Shown: in pieces, positions 14,605 through 22,606 of the stretch
Numbering within the stretch: position 1 is the stretch's first letter
Layout: every line of letters begins with the position of its first letter
Assembly (NCBI GenBank): GCA_035535315.1
Contig: DATLQD010000172.1
Span: 1 to 24,209 of the forward strand
Direction of reading: 5' to 3'
DNA length: 24,209 bases
Origin: DASQGA01 sp035535315
GTDB lineage: Bacteria; Actinomycetota; Thermoleophilia; Gaiellales; Gaiellaceae
Program-made: the position numbers and the translations under genes
Notes under the pieces: generated by a model
Seen by the model: the letters and a program-made list of their open reading frames with translations, nothing else
Database searches by the model: none
What the model was told of the DNA's origin: nothing

Positions 14605-15909
14605 GTGGACGAGTACGTGGACGGCCACGTGGGCGAGCTGGTCGAGGTCGTTCGCACCCTGGTCTCCTTCGACACGACGTCGGTCGACCTCTCGCCGGAC
14701 TCCAAGCACACGGAGAACGAGGAGGCTGAGCTCCAGGCCTACGTCGGGAAGGAGCTCGAAGGGATCGACGCCGAGGTCGACCAGTGGGAGCCGGACCCGG
14801 CCGAGTTTCGCGAACACCCGATGATGCCTCCCTGGCATCACTGGCGGAACCGCCCCCTCACGGTCGGCACGCTTCGAGGGTCGGGCGGAGGCAGCTCGCT
14901 CGTCGTGAACGGCCACATCGACGTCGTCAGCCCCGGCGACGAGTCCAACTGGACCTCGCCACCTTTCGCGGCCGAGGTACGAGACGGCCGCATCTACGGG
15001 CGCGGGGCGTGCGACATGAAGGGCGGCGTGGGTGCCGCCCTCTTCGCATTGAAGGCGCTGCACGCGGGCGGAGTCGGTCTCGTGGGAGACGTTTTCTTCG
15101 AAGCCGTCCCTGACGAGGAGACCTGCGCGATGGGAACGAACGCAGCGATCGCCCGTGGCTACAAAGCCGACGCCGGGCTCGTGCCCGAGCCGACGCGCTT
15201 CAATCTGTGGGTTGCGACCCGCGGCCTCCTGCACGGGACGCTTTCCGTGCAAGGGCGCTCGGCCCACGCGGAGATGAACCAGCCGCCGTGGGAGGAGGGG
15301 GGCGGCGTCAACGCGATCCAGAAGACCACTTACCTCCTCGGGGCGCTCGACGGGCTCTCCGAGAGCTGGGCGAGGCGCGACTCCAAGCGCCATCCACTTC
15401 TCGGCACGCCGTCCGTCAACCCGACCCAGATCAGCGGCGGCACGTTCATCTCGAACGTGCCCGAGCGCTGCGACGTCGCGCTCAACACGACCTATCTCCC
15501 CGGAGACGCGGACGACGTCGGCTACGGCTCCATCCCGCGGGGCGAGATCGAGCAGGCGGTTCGCGAAGCCGCCGCGCAGGACGGCTGGCTCGCCACCCAT
15601 CCCCCGAGCTGGAGCTGGTACACGGACTATCCGCCCTCCGAGATCGACCCGGAGACCCCGATCCTGGGCGTCGTCCAGGCGGCCGGTCGCGAGCTCGGCG
15701 TCGACGTTCACCCCGAGGGCATCGACACCACCTACGACGGCGCTCTCCTGACGCTCTTCGCCGACACGCCGAGCCCGGCCTTCGGCCCCGGAGACCTGAG
15801 GCGCGCCCATGCACCGGACGAGTGGGTGGGCGTGGACGAGCTCGTCCTCGCTTCCAAGCTGTACGCCCGCGCGATCGTGGCCTGGTGCGGGCTCGCGGAG
15901 GAATCGTGA
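14605..15909 (+). CDS. M20-family metallo-amidohydrolase (ArgE/DapE/carboxypeptidase type)
   Basis: A zinc-dependent deacylase or peptidase of 434 residues. The metal-ligand motifs are in order: 'NGHIDVV' (His104, with Asp106), 'GRGACDMKGG' (Asp137), 'PDEETCAMG' (Glu171 general base, Glu172 ligand), 'VPEPT', and a late 'APDEWVGVDELV' segment giving the last His region. The dimerisation domain ('LSVQGRSAHAEMNQPP') is present. It hydrolyses an N-acyl or peptide amide; the substrate is unknown. The N-terminus has a distinctive 'PPWHHWRNRP' stretch. Start is uncertain: GTG 14605 gives the tidiest N-terminus, while TTG 14572 or 14578 would add 9-11 residues but lie at the predicted transcription start. 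It lies between the GntR regulator and the aminotransferase, fitting deprotection of an acylated amine. Confidence 0.88.
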   Translation: MDEYVDGHVGELVEVVRTLVSFDTTSVDLSPDSKHTENEEAELQAYVGKELEGIDAEVDQWEPDPAEFREHPMMPPWHHWRNRPLTVGTLRGSGGGSSLVVNGHIDVVSPGDESNWTSPPFAAEVRDGRIYGRGACDMKGGVGAALFALKALHAGGVGLVGDVFFEAVPDEETCAMGTNAAIARGYKADAGLVPEPTRFNLWVATRGLLHGTLSVQGRSAHAEMNQPPWEEGGGVNAIQKTTYLLGALDGLSESWARRDSKRHPLLGTPSVNPTQISGGTFISNVPERCDVALNTTYLPGDADDVGYGSIPRGEIEQAVREAAAQDGWLATHPPSWSWYTDYPPSEIDPETPILGVVQAAGRELGVDVHPEGIDTTYDGALLTLFADTPSPAFGPGDLRRAHAPDEWVGVDELVLASKLYARAIVAWCGLAEES

Positions 15910-15932
15910 GCGTCGCTCGCCTTCGGCTCGCT

Positions 15933-15963
15933 CTCGCGGGGGAAACCATGTTCCCCCCGCGAG
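15933..15963 (+). repeat. Strong hairpin in the leader before the aminotransferase
   Basis: A stem of CTCGCGGGGGAA (15933-15944) pairs with TTCCCCCCGCGAG (15951-15963) around a 6-nt loop, with one bulged base. There is no T-tract, so it is not a classical intrinsic terminator. Its loop holds the ATG of the candidate leader ORF. It may act as an attenuator, a processing site or a stabilising stem. Confidence 0.5.
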
Positions 15964-16049
15964 CCCCCTTCTTACAGTCCAACGTGGAGGAACCTCCCGG
16001 TTCCCCCACACCCCCTCCACACGCTCATAGGCCGGAGGTCGCCCTATGA
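15948..16049 (+). CDS. Candidate proline-rich leader ORF (33 aa)
   Basis: From ATG 15948 a 33-codon frame contains ten prolines, including PP, PP and PPP runs, and ends in a TGA that overlaps the aminotransferase ATG as ATGA. A G-rich stretch (15938-15942) sits a few bases upstream of the ATG but is base-paired in the hairpin. The ATGA coupling and polyproline content suggest a stalling leader peptide. However, this frame is also open far upstream as a shadow of the M20 gene, so the openness itself is weak evidence. Speculative. Confidence 0.22.
   Translation: MFPPRAPFLQSNVEEPPGSPTPPPHAHRPEVAL
16034..16038 (+). promoter_or_regulatory. Shine-Dalgarno GGAGG with upstream anti-SD sequences
   Basis: GGAGG lies 7 nt before ATG 16046. 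CCTCC at 16014-16018 and CCTCC at 15993-15997 can each pair with it, while another GGAGG at 15986-15990 can compete for CCTCC 16014-16018. The pairings are mutually exclusive, which would permit switching of ribosome access. Confidence 0.5.
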
Positions 16050-17407
16050 GCGAGCCGGTCGTCGTCAGGGCCGACGACACGCACGTCTTCCCGCGTGAGC
16101 TCGATCGCGCGTACCCGCTCATCGACCGGGCCGAGGGGGTCTGGCTCTACGACCGCGAGGGCAACGCGTTCCTCGACGCGGTCGGAGGCGGGGCCATGGT
16201 CGCGTCGATCGGGCACGGCGTGCCGGAGATCGTCGAGGCGGCCCGCGCGCAGGCCGCCCGTGTTTCGTTCCTCTACAACCAGCAGTTCACCACCGTGGCG
16301 CAGGAGCGCCTCGCGGACCGGCTGACCGCGCTCGCACCGCCCGGCTTCACGCGTGTCCATTTCGTCACGGGCGGGGCCGAGGCCAATGAGACCGCCCTTC
16401 GGCTCGCGAGGAGCTACCACGTCGAGCGCGGGGACACGGCGCGCTGGCGGATCGTCTCGCCGGCCCAGGCCTATCACGGGCCGACGGTCGCCACGCTCGC
16501 CTTGACCGGTCGCCCCGGCCTCCAGGCGCCTTACGAGCCCTACCTCGCCCAACATCCGCACATCCCGCCCTCCACCTGGCGTTTCGATCCGTCAGGGAAG
16601 GCGGCACTCGCAGCTTTCGATGCCGTGCTCGAAGAGGTGGGGCCAGAGACAGTCTCAGCGTTCTTCTGCGAGCCTGTTAGCGCTGCGGCGCTGCCCGCCT
16701 ATGCGCCCCCTCGGCGCTTCTGGGAGGGTCTGGCGGAGCGGCGAGCGCGGCACGGCTTCCTGATCTGCCTCGACGAGGTCGTGACTGGGCTCGGCCGGAC
16801 CGGCACCTGGTTCGCGGCCGACCGGCTGCCATTCGTCCCCGATGTGATCACGACGGCCAAGGGTCTCGGTGCCGGGTACGCGCCGATCGGGGCGATGCTC
16901 TGCAGGGAGGAGATCTACGACGCTGTCGCCGCCGGCTCGCGCGCCTTCGAGCACGGCCACACGTGGGACGGTGCGCCGCTTCCCTGCGCGGTCGGCCTGG
17001 CCGTGCTCGACTACCTCGAGCGCCTTGAGCTCCTCGAGCGGGTTCGGGAGACTGGTCCCCGCCTTCGTCGGCTGCTTGAGAGCGCCCTGGCCGATTGCGA
17101 GCTGGTGCGAGAGGTGCGCGGGCATGGCTATCTGCTCGGCATCGACTACGTCGACCCGTCTGACGGCGTGTCGTTCCTCGATCCTGCGCTCGGGATCGCG
17201 CGGAAGATCGACGTCGAAGCTCTCGCCAGAGGGCTCATCGTGTACTCCACCCAGCCGACCGCGGACGGCTACGCCGGCGACCAGACGCTGATCGCGCCGG
17301 CCTTCACGAGCACCGAGGAGGAGCTCAACCTGATGGTCGAGCGCATGACCGAGACCGTCCGTGCGGTGGAACAGTGGGTCAAGTCGGAAAGCGCAGTCCC
17401 AGCGTGA
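16046..17407 (+). CDS. Class III PLP-dependent aminotransferase (omega-transaminase-like)
   Basis: A fold-type I PLP enzyme of 453 residues, the usual length for the family. 'GVWLYDREGNAFLDAVGGG' opens the substrate domain. 'FVTGGAEANETALRLAR' binds the PLP phosphate, 'AYHGPT' stacks on the ring, 'LICLDEVVTGLGRTG' supplies the Asp to the pyridine nitrogen, and Lys272 in 'TTAKGLGAGYAPIGA' is the Schiff-base lysine. 'HGHTWDGAPLPCAVGLAVL' and 'VRGHGYLLGIDYVD' complete the core. Class III enzymes of this type move amino groups from omega-amines (GABA, beta-alanine, diamines) to pyruvate or 2-oxoglutarate; the donor here is not assigned. It is followed 33 bp later by an amino-acid permease with its own strong Shine-Dalgarno, suggesting uptake and transamination of the same compound. 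Confidence 0.92.
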   Translation: MSEPVVVRADDTHVFPRELDRAYPLIDRAEGVWLYDREGNAFLDAVGGGAMVASIGHGVPEIVEAARAQAARVSFLYNQQFTTVAQERLADRLTALAPPGFTRVHFVTGGAEANETALRLARSYHVERGDTARWRIVSPAQAYHGPTVATLALTGRPGLQAPYEPYLAQHPHIPPSTWRFDPSGKAALAAFDAVLEEVGPETVSAFFCEPVSAAALPAYAPPRRFWEGLAERRARHGFLICLDEVVTGLGRTGTWFAADRLPFVPDVITTAKGLGAGYAPIGAMLCREEIYDAVAAGSRAFEHGHTWDGAPLPCAVGLAVLDYLERLELLERVRETGPRLRRLLESALADCELVREVRGHGYLLGIDYVDPSDGVSFLDPALGIARKIDVEALARGLIVYSTQPTADGYAGDQTLIAPAFTSTEEELNLMVERMTETVRAVEQWVKSESAVPA

Positions 17408-17429
17408 GATCATCCCGCCCTCGCGAAAC

Positions 17430-17435
17430 AGGAGG
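17430..17435 (+). promoter_or_regulatory. Shine-Dalgarno AGGAGG of the APC permease
   Basis: A full-consensus AGGAGG, 5 nt before ATG 17441, fixes the permease start. The gap of 33 bp after the aminotransferase holds no recognisable promoter. Confidence 0.75.
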
Positions 17436-17440
17436 AACCA

Positions 17441-19084
17441 ATGAGTGAGCAGGCGCAACCCGGTTCGGCACAGGTCCCTGCGACACGTGGCCTTTTCGTT
17501 CGCCAGTCGTCCGGGCTCATCCGCGAGTTCCGTCCTTCCGACGTCTTCATCTTCAACACGCTCGGCTATGCGCTCGGGCTCGTGCTCGCGGTCGTCCCGA
17601 CTTTCGCCGCCGGCCTCTGGCCCGAGCAGAACGTCCTCGTGATCGTCACGATCGGGACGCTCCTGACGTTGGCGAACGCGCTGATGTACGGCTACCTCGC
17701 CGGCATCCTCCCGCGTTCGGGCGGCGACTACGTCTATCTGAGCCGCGTCGTTCACCCGGGCCTCGGCTTCACCGCCAACTGGGGCTTCACCTGGTCGCAG
17801 TTCCTCGGGCTAGCGCTTTACGCCGCGTTCACGGTCAACTTCGGCCTCGCGGTCGCCCTCGCCACCCTGGGCAATGCGACCGGGAACGACCGGCTCGTGC
17901 GCTGGAGCGAGAGCGTCTCGAAGGACTGGCCGACGTTTCTGATCGGGCTCGGCCTCCTGGCGGTCACGCTCGGTGTCCTCTCGCTCTCGACCCGGATTCT
18001 TCGCTGGATCTTCCTGATCGGCATCATCCCGGCGCTGCTCGGCACGTTCGTCACGCTCGGCGTCCTTTTCACGACGTCGAAGGAGGAGTTCATCCGCAAC
18101 TTCAACTCCTTCATGGCCGAGCGAGCGGACGGGCAGACGTACCAGGGGATCATCAGCGCGGCACACGGAGCGGGCTTCTCCGCCGGTGACGCGACCTTTG
18201 TGGGAGCGTTGCTTGCGATCCCGCTCGGGTACTGGATCTACATCGGGTTCACGTACTCGGCGTACATCGGAGGCGAGGTGAAGCAGGCCTCGCGGACGCA
18301 ACCGCGGATGATGCTCCTGACGCTCGGGTTCGCCTACCTCGTCTACATGCTGGCCTTCTGGCGCTACTACGACGTCGTCGGCAAGGACTTCACGAACTCG
18401 GTCGTCTATCTGGACGGGAACACGGACGACGGCTCCGGAATCCCGGTCTCACCGGTGTTGAACTTCTTCGCGGGAATCATGACCGACAGCACGTTCCTGA
18501 ACGTCCTGATCGGGCTCAGCTTCATTCTCTGGCACGCGCTCCTCCTGCTCGTCATCGGGATGATCTGCACGCGCAACCTGTTCGCCTGGTCATTCGACGG
18601 GGTAGCGCCGAAGCAGCTCGCGACCGTGGGCGAGCGGACCCACGCGCCGTGGGTCTCCGCGATCGTGATCACGGCGATTTCCGCGATCCTCCTCGCCCTC
18701 TACGTCTTCACGAGCTTCTTCACGATCGTGGTCAACTACATCGTCATCTTCTCGGTCGCGTTCTGGATCGCGAGCTTTGCAGCGATCCTGCTCCCCTACA
18801 GACGTCCAGAGCTCTTCAACCAGGCGCCGGCGGCCGTGCGTCGTCGCATAGCCGGCATCCCGATGATCACGTTGCTTGGCGTCGGGAACCTGATCCTCTT
18901 CACACTCATCCTGATCGCGTCCTTCAAGACGCCCGCGTTCAGCGGTCCGACCGGAAACAGGGCGATCGCCTTCGTCGTCGGAATCTACGTGGCGGGCGCC
19001 ATCTGGTACTTCGTCGCGAGCACGATCCAGAAGCGGCGGGGCATCGATCTGAACCTTCTCTACAAGGAGATCCCGCCCGAGTAG
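17441..19084 (+). CDS. APC-superfamily amino acid/amine permease
   Basis: A 547-residue polytopic membrane protein with about twelve predicted helices. It has the amino acid-polyamine-organocation features: a polar N-tail ending 'REFRPSDVFIFNTLGYALGL', then 'GYLAGILPRSGGDYVYLSRV' (the conserved P-x-SGG-x-Y near TM3) and 'GFTANWGFTWSQFLG'. It is somewhat longer than typical 450-500-residue members because of an extended loop around 'FNSFMAERADGQTYQGIIS' and another near 'NTDDGSGIPVSP', both probably extracytoplasmic. It likely imports an amino acid or amine for the surrounding enzymes; the substrate is unknown. The metallophosphoesterase gene follows after a single base, so the two are co-translated. 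Confidence 0.92.
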   Translation: MSEQAQPGSAQVPATRGLFVRQSSGLIREFRPSDVFIFNTLGYALGLVLAVVPTFAAGLWPEQNVLVIVTIGTLLTLANALMYGYLAGILPRSGGDYVYLSRVVHPGLGFTANWGFTWSQFLGLALYAAFTVNFGLAVALATLGNATGNDRLVRWSESVSKDWPTFLIGLGLLAVTLGVLSLSTRILRWIFLIGIIPALLGTFVTLGVLFTTSKEEFIRNFNSFMAERADGQTYQGIISAAHGAGFSAGDATFVGALLAIPLGYWIYIGFTYSAYIGGEVKQASRTQPRMMLLTLGFAYLVYMLAFWRYYDVVGKDFTNSVVYLDGNTDDGSGIPVSPVLNFFAGIMTDSTFLNVLIGLSFILWHALLLLVIGMICTRNLFAWSFDGVAPKQLATVGERTHAPWVSAIVITAISAILLALYVFTSFFTIVVNYIVIFSVAFWIASFAAILLPYRRPELFNQAPAAVRRRIAGIPMITLLGVGNLILFTLILIASFKTPAFSGPTGNRAIAFVVGIYVAGAIWYFVASTIQKRRGIDLNLLYKEIPPE

Positions 19085-19085
19085 C

Positions 19086-20030
19086 GTGAAGCTCTTCTAT
19101 GCAACCGACGTGCACGGGTCGGACCGCTGCTTTACAAAGTTCGTGAACGCGGCCGGGTTCTACGGGGCGGATGCGATTCTCCTTGGCGGTGACATCACCG
19201 GCAAGGCGATCGTGCCGCTGGTCGAGGACGGTCCGGGTCGGCGGCGTGCGGTCTTCCTCGGCGAGGAGGTGACGGTCGAGGGCCCGGACGCGATCGCAGA
19301 GCTCGAGAAGAAGATCGCCAACACCGGCTACTACGCCCACAGGTGCACTGCGGAGGAGGAGCGGGACCTCGCGGCGAGCGCCGAGGCGCGGGATGAGCTC
19401 TTCACCCGGCTGATCGTCGACCGAGTCAGACGCTGGGTCGCGCTGGCGGAGGAACGGCTTACGCCGCTCGGGATCCCGTGTCTCGTGAACGCAGGCAACG
19501 ACGATCCCCGGGAGATCGACGACGTGATCGACTCGAACAGCCACGTGCAGTTTCTGGAGGGGCGGGTGGTCGAGCTGCCGGACGGCACGGAGCTCGCGAG
19601 CTGCGGCTACGCGAACCGGACGCCCTGGAACTGCCCGCGCGACGTCGAGGAGACGGAGCTCGCCGAACGGCTCGAGAGCGTCGTCTCGCAGGTCGGCGAC
19701 CCCGAGCGGTCCGTCTTCAACTTCCATTGCCCTCCCTATGACACGGGGATCGACGCGGGGCCGAAGCTCTCCGCGGACCTGCGCCTGCGCTCCGGGGCCG
19801 GCGGGGTCGACATGCACCCGGTCGGGAGCACGGCCTGTCGCGCAGTGATCGAGCGCTACCGGCCCATGCTCGGGCTCCACGGCCATTTGCACGAGTCCCG
19901 GGGCACCTACAAGATTGGCCCGACCGTGGGCATCAATCCGGGCAGCGAGTACAACGAGGGTGTCCTTCGGGGCGCTCTGATCGAGATCAAGAAGGGCAAG
20001 CTGAAGAGCCACCAGTTCACGACGGGCTGA
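19086..20030 (+). CDS. Calcineurin-like metallophosphoesterase
   Basis: A 314-residue cytoplasmic phosphoesterase with the full set of dimetal motifs: 'ATDVHGSDR' (D-x-H), 'LLGGDITGK' (GD), 'VNAGNDDPRE' (GN-D variant of GNHD), 'FNFHCPPYDTG' (His) and 'GLHGHLHES' (GH-x-H). It ends with 'GINPGSEYNEGV'. The Asn-Asp-Asp form of motif III is seen in YfcE-like phosphodiesterases and lacks the catalytic His of 'GNHD', which favours diester or small-substrate cleavage; this is inference. It starts at GTG 19086, one base after the permease stop, and its TGA overlaps the next ATG (TGATG). Its place between an amino-acid permease and a peptidase is unexplained: it may act on a phosphorylated or nucleotide-linked intermediate or in signalling. 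Confidence 0.9.
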   Translation: MKLFYATDVHGSDRCFTKFVNAAGFYGADAILLGGDITGKAIVPLVEDGPGRRRAVFLGEEVTVEGPDAIAELEKKIANTGYYAHRCTAEEERDLAASAEARDELFTRLIVDRVRRWVALAEERLTPLGIPCLVNAGNDDPREIDDVIDSNSHVQFLEGRVVELPDGTELASCGYANRTPWNCPRDVEETELAERLESVVSQVGDPERSVFNFHCPPYDTGIDAGPKLSADLRLRSGAGGVDMHPVGSTACRAVIERYRPMLGLHGHLHESRGTYKIGPTVGINPGSEYNEGVLRGALIEIKKGKLKSHQFTTG

Positions 20031-21106
20031 TGCCGGGAGCGAGGCCCAGGGCGCGCGAGGCCGGCGTCGTGATCGGAACGCTGTCGCCCGGCGAGGCGAA
20101 CGCGATCACGGATGTGCCCGGCGTTCAGGTCGGGCACAAGACGCTGATCGAGGGAGAATCGGTCCGAACGGGTGTCACGGTGATCCTTCCGAGCGAGCGG
20201 CCCCCCTGGGAGGAGCCGTTCTTTGCCGGGCCGCACCGGCTGAACGGCAACGGCGAGCTGACCGGGCTCGAGTGGATCCGGGACTCGGGAATGCTGACCT
20301 CCCCCATTGCGCTGACCAACACCCACTCGGTCGGCGTCGTTCGCGACGCGCTGATCGCCGCCGAGGTCGCACTGCGGGACGATGACACCGTCTTCTGGAG
20401 CCTCCCTGTGGTCGGCGAGACGTGGGACGGCGAGCTGAACGACATCAACGGCTTCCACGTCCGCCCCGAGCACGTGCAAGCCGCACTCGACGCGGCCGGG
20501 GCGGGCCGGGTGTCGGAGGGCAGCGTCGGCAGCGGCACGGGGATGATCTGCCACGGCTTCAAGGGCGGGATCGGAACCTCCTCGCGCGTTGTCGAGGCGG
20601 TGGGTGGGGCGACGGTTGGCGTGCTGGTTCAGGCGAACCACGGCCGGCGCGAGCGGCTCCGGATCAACGGGGTGGCCGTCGGCGAGGCGATCCCAGCTTC
20701 GGAGGTGCCTGAGCCTGGAGGCGACGGAAGCGGCTCGATCATCGCGATCGTCGCGACGGATGCCCCGCTCCTGCCCGTGCAATGCTCCCGCCTCGCGCAG
20801 CGTGTCGGTCTGGGGATCGCGCGGGTCGGGGGCGTCGGCGAGAACTCGAGCGGCGACATCTTCCTCGCGTTCACGACGGGGAACCGAGGTCTGCCGCCAA
20901 GCGAGGGAGATGCGAGCGGCCCTCTGACGGTGCCGGTCGAGATGCTGTCGAACCTCTACATCACCCATCTCTTCGACGCGGTCGTCGAGGCCACCGAGGA
21001 GGCGATCGTGAACGCCCTCTTCGCGGCCGAGACGATGACCGGCAAGGGTGGCACGACGGTGTACGCGCTCCCGATCGAGCGCACCGTCGAACTGCTGAAG
21101 AGCTAG
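20030..21106 (+). CDS. P1-family (DmpA/BapA) N-terminal-nucleophile aminopeptidase
   Basis: A 358-residue member of peptidase family P1/S58: self-processing Ntn-like hydrolases that release N-terminal D-, L- or beta-amino acids. Visible blocks are 'NAITDVPGVQVGHKTL', 'ALTNTHSVGVVRDAL', 'WSLPVVGETWDGELNDINGF', and 'VGSGTGMICHGFKGGIGTSS', the conserved alpha-subunit core. The processing site is in 'GENSSGDIFLAFTTGN', where Ser274 before Gly-Asp is the predicted nucleophile and new N-terminus of the beta subunit. The preceding residue is Ser rather than the Gly of DmpA. No signal peptide, so it is cytoplasmic. The ATG overlaps the phosphoesterase stop (TGATG). Likely role: cleaving an amide of an unusual amino acid imported by the APC permease; the substrate is unknown. 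Confidence 0.92.
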   Translation: MPGARPRAREAGVVIGTLSPGEANAITDVPGVQVGHKTLIEGESVRTGVTVILPSERPPWEEPFFAGPHRLNGNGELTGLEWIRDSGMLTSPIALTNTHSVGVVRDALIAAEVALRDDDTVFWSLPVVGETWDGELNDINGFHVRPEHVQAALDAAGAGRVSEGSVGSGTGMICHGFKGGIGTSSRVVEAVGGATVGVLVQANHGRRERLRINGVAVGEAIPASEVPEPGGDGSGSIIAIVATDAPLLPVQCSRLAQRVGLGIARVGGVGENSSGDIFLAFTTGNRGLPPSEGDASGPLTVPVEMLSNLYITHLFDAVVEATEEAIVNALFAAETMTGKGGTTVYALPIERTVELLKS

Positions 21107-21118
21107 TCTCCGGCCGCC

Positions 21119-22540
21119 GTGGCCGTGGTCGTGCCCCCGCCCGCTCTGCCCGCCTGGTGGCTCGACGAGGCACTCGAAGCCGAAGGCGATGCGCCCGCCT
21201 TGTCCCTCACGGACGACCTGGACGTGGACGTTGCGATCGTCGGCGGCGGCTACACGGGCTTATGGACCGCGCTTGCCCTCCGCGAGCGCGATCCGCACAT
21301 CCGCGTCGCGGTGCTCGAGGCCGAGATCGTGGGCTGGGGACCGAGCGGCCGAAACGGCGGCTTCGTCGGTGGGTACTACGGGGGCCTGGGCCAGCTCCGG
21401 CGGCTCTTCGGCACTCACGGGGCTCTGGCGGTCGCCCGGGCCGGGGCGAGAATCGTCCCGGCGATCCGCGAGCTCTCCGAGCGCCACGGCGAGGACGTGT
21501 GGCTCCGCGAGGGGGGATACCTGAAGGTTTCCTGCGCCCCGACGCAGGATGCGGGGATCGACGCGGTCGTGGAGGCCGCCCGCTCCCTCGGGATCGAGGA
21601 CGACGTCGTCCAGGCACTCAGCCCCGCCGAGGTGCAGGATCGCTGCGCCTCGCCACGGTTTCGCCACGGCGTCCTCGTCCACGACACCGCGACCGTGCAG
21701 CCCGCGAGACTCGCCCGGACTCTCCGGAGAGCCGTCCTCGCCGAGGGCGTGCCGCTGTACGAGCGCACCCGCGTCCTCCAGATGACCGCTGGTTCCCCGA
21801 ACATCCTCGAGACGACCGGAGGGCGGGTCCGAGCCGAGCAGGTCGTCCTTGCTACGAACGCGGCGCTGACCGGCTGGCGCCCCGTGGTGGGACGCCTGAC
21901 GAACTTCGGCAGCTACGTCGTCCTGACCGAACCGGTGCCCGAGCTCCTGGACGAGATCGGCTGGACCGGCGACGAGGCGATCTGCGACGGCCGGATGTTC
22001 CTCCACTATTTCCGGACGACGAACGACGGGCGGGTCCTGATGGGAAGCGGCTCGGGCCCGATCGGAGCCGGAGGCCGGATCGATGCTCGGTTCTCTCACG
22101 ATGTCGCCACGGCCCGGCGCGCAGCGCGAGGCCTCCGGCGCCTCCTGCCCGCTTTCGCCGAGGTCGCGCTCGAGCACTCGTGGGGCGGCCCCATCGACGT
22201 CTCGTCTGACCACGTCCCGTTCTTCGGGACCGCTTCCGGAACTCGTCTCCACTACGGCGCCGGGTACTCGGGCCACGGCGCCGGACCGAGCTGGATCGGA
22301 GGCCAGGTCCTGGCTTCGCTCGTGACCGGCCTCAAGGACGAGTGGACGGGCCTGCCGCTTGTGAACCGGAGCATGCGCTCGCTACCGCCGGAGCCCTTCC
22401 GGCGGCTCGGCGGGGGCGCCGTACGCGCAGCCATCCTCGCCTGTGAGGAGGCCGAGGAAGAAGGCAGACAGGGGCCTCTCGCGGCGCGCGCAGTCGCCGG
22501 GCTGCCACGTCTGCTCGGAATGCAGCTAGGGACCCGCTGA
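21119..22540 (+). CDS. FAD-dependent amine oxidoreductase (PuuB/DAO-like)
   Basis: A 473-residue flavoprotein of the DAO family. 'WWLDEAL' near the N-terminus precedes the FAD fold 'VAIVGGGYTGLW' (Gly42-Gly47). 'GPSGRNGGFVGGYYGG' follows, a hallmark of gamma-glutamylputrescine oxidase-like enzymes. Later come 'VVLATNAALTGW', 'HYFRTTNDGRVLMGSG' and the closing FAD-binding 'YGAGYSGHGAGPSWIGGQVLAS'. The expected reaction is oxidative deamination of a (gamma-glutamyl) amine to an aldehyde with hydrogen peroxide or reduced acceptor. No glutamate-putrescine ligase (PuuA) is seen in this window, so the natural substrate may differ. It starts at GTG 21119, 12 bp after the peptidase. The aldehyde dehydrogenase downstream would oxidise its product. 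Confidence 0.88.
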   Translation: MAVVVPPPALPAWWLDEALEAEGDAPALSLTDDLDVDVAIVGGGYTGLWTALALRERDPHIRVAVLEAEIVGWGPSGRNGGFVGGYYGGLGQLRRLFGTHGALAVARAGARIVPAIRELSERHGEDVWLREGGYLKVSCAPTQDAGIDAVVEAARSLGIEDDVVQALSPAEVQDRCASPRFRHGVLVHDTATVQPARLARTLRRAVLAEGVPLYERTRVLQMTAGSPNILETTGGRVRAEQVVLATNAALTGWRPVVGRLTNFGSYVVLTEPVPELLDEIGWTGDEAICDGRMFLHYFRTTNDGRVLMGSGSGPIGAGGRIDARFSHDVATARRAARGLRRLLPAFAEVALEHSWGGPIDVSSDHVPFFGTASGTRLHYGAGYSGHGAGPSWIGGQVLASLVTGLKDEWTGLPLVNRSMRSLPPEPFRRLGGGAVRAAILACEEAEEEGRQGPLAARAVAGLPRLLGMQLGTR

Positions 22541-22577
22541 ACTTCGACACGGAGTCCAACTAGAGTTCCCGCCGTCG

Positions 22578-22606
22578 GCCGTGTGTTCAGGCTTGTTGCC
22601 GTGTGT
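22578..22606. repeat. GCCGTGTGT direct repeat at 20-bp pitch over the ALDH promoter
   Basis: GCCGTGTGT occurs at 22578-22586 and 22598-22606, exactly 20 bp apart (about two helical turns). Each copy is followed by a similar short tail ending in CAGG. The second copy starts at the last base of the -35 hexamer and continues into the spacer. This arrangement is typical of a tandem-site regulator (activator or repressor). The factor is unknown. Confidence 0.5.

Noticed and set aside
15933..15963. Intrinsic terminator after the M20 gene
   Set aside because: The stem is strong, but no T-run follows; C-rich sequence continues. Kept as a hairpin, not a terminator.
13906..16122. Minus-strand open frame of 738 codons across the GntR, M20 and leader regions
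   Set aside because: It is antisense to genes with clear motifs, its Arg/Gly/Val-rich composition is typical of high-GC shadow frames, and it shows no domain.
17431..17439. GGAGGAACC nonamer shared with position 15986
   Set aside because: At 17431 it is simply the permease ribosome-binding site. A nine-base match in G-rich leaders is not good evidence of a common regulator.
20782..22209. Plus-strand open frame of 475 codons overlapping the P1 peptidase and amine oxidase genes
   Set aside because: Arg/Gly/Pro-rich out-of-frame product spanning two real genes.
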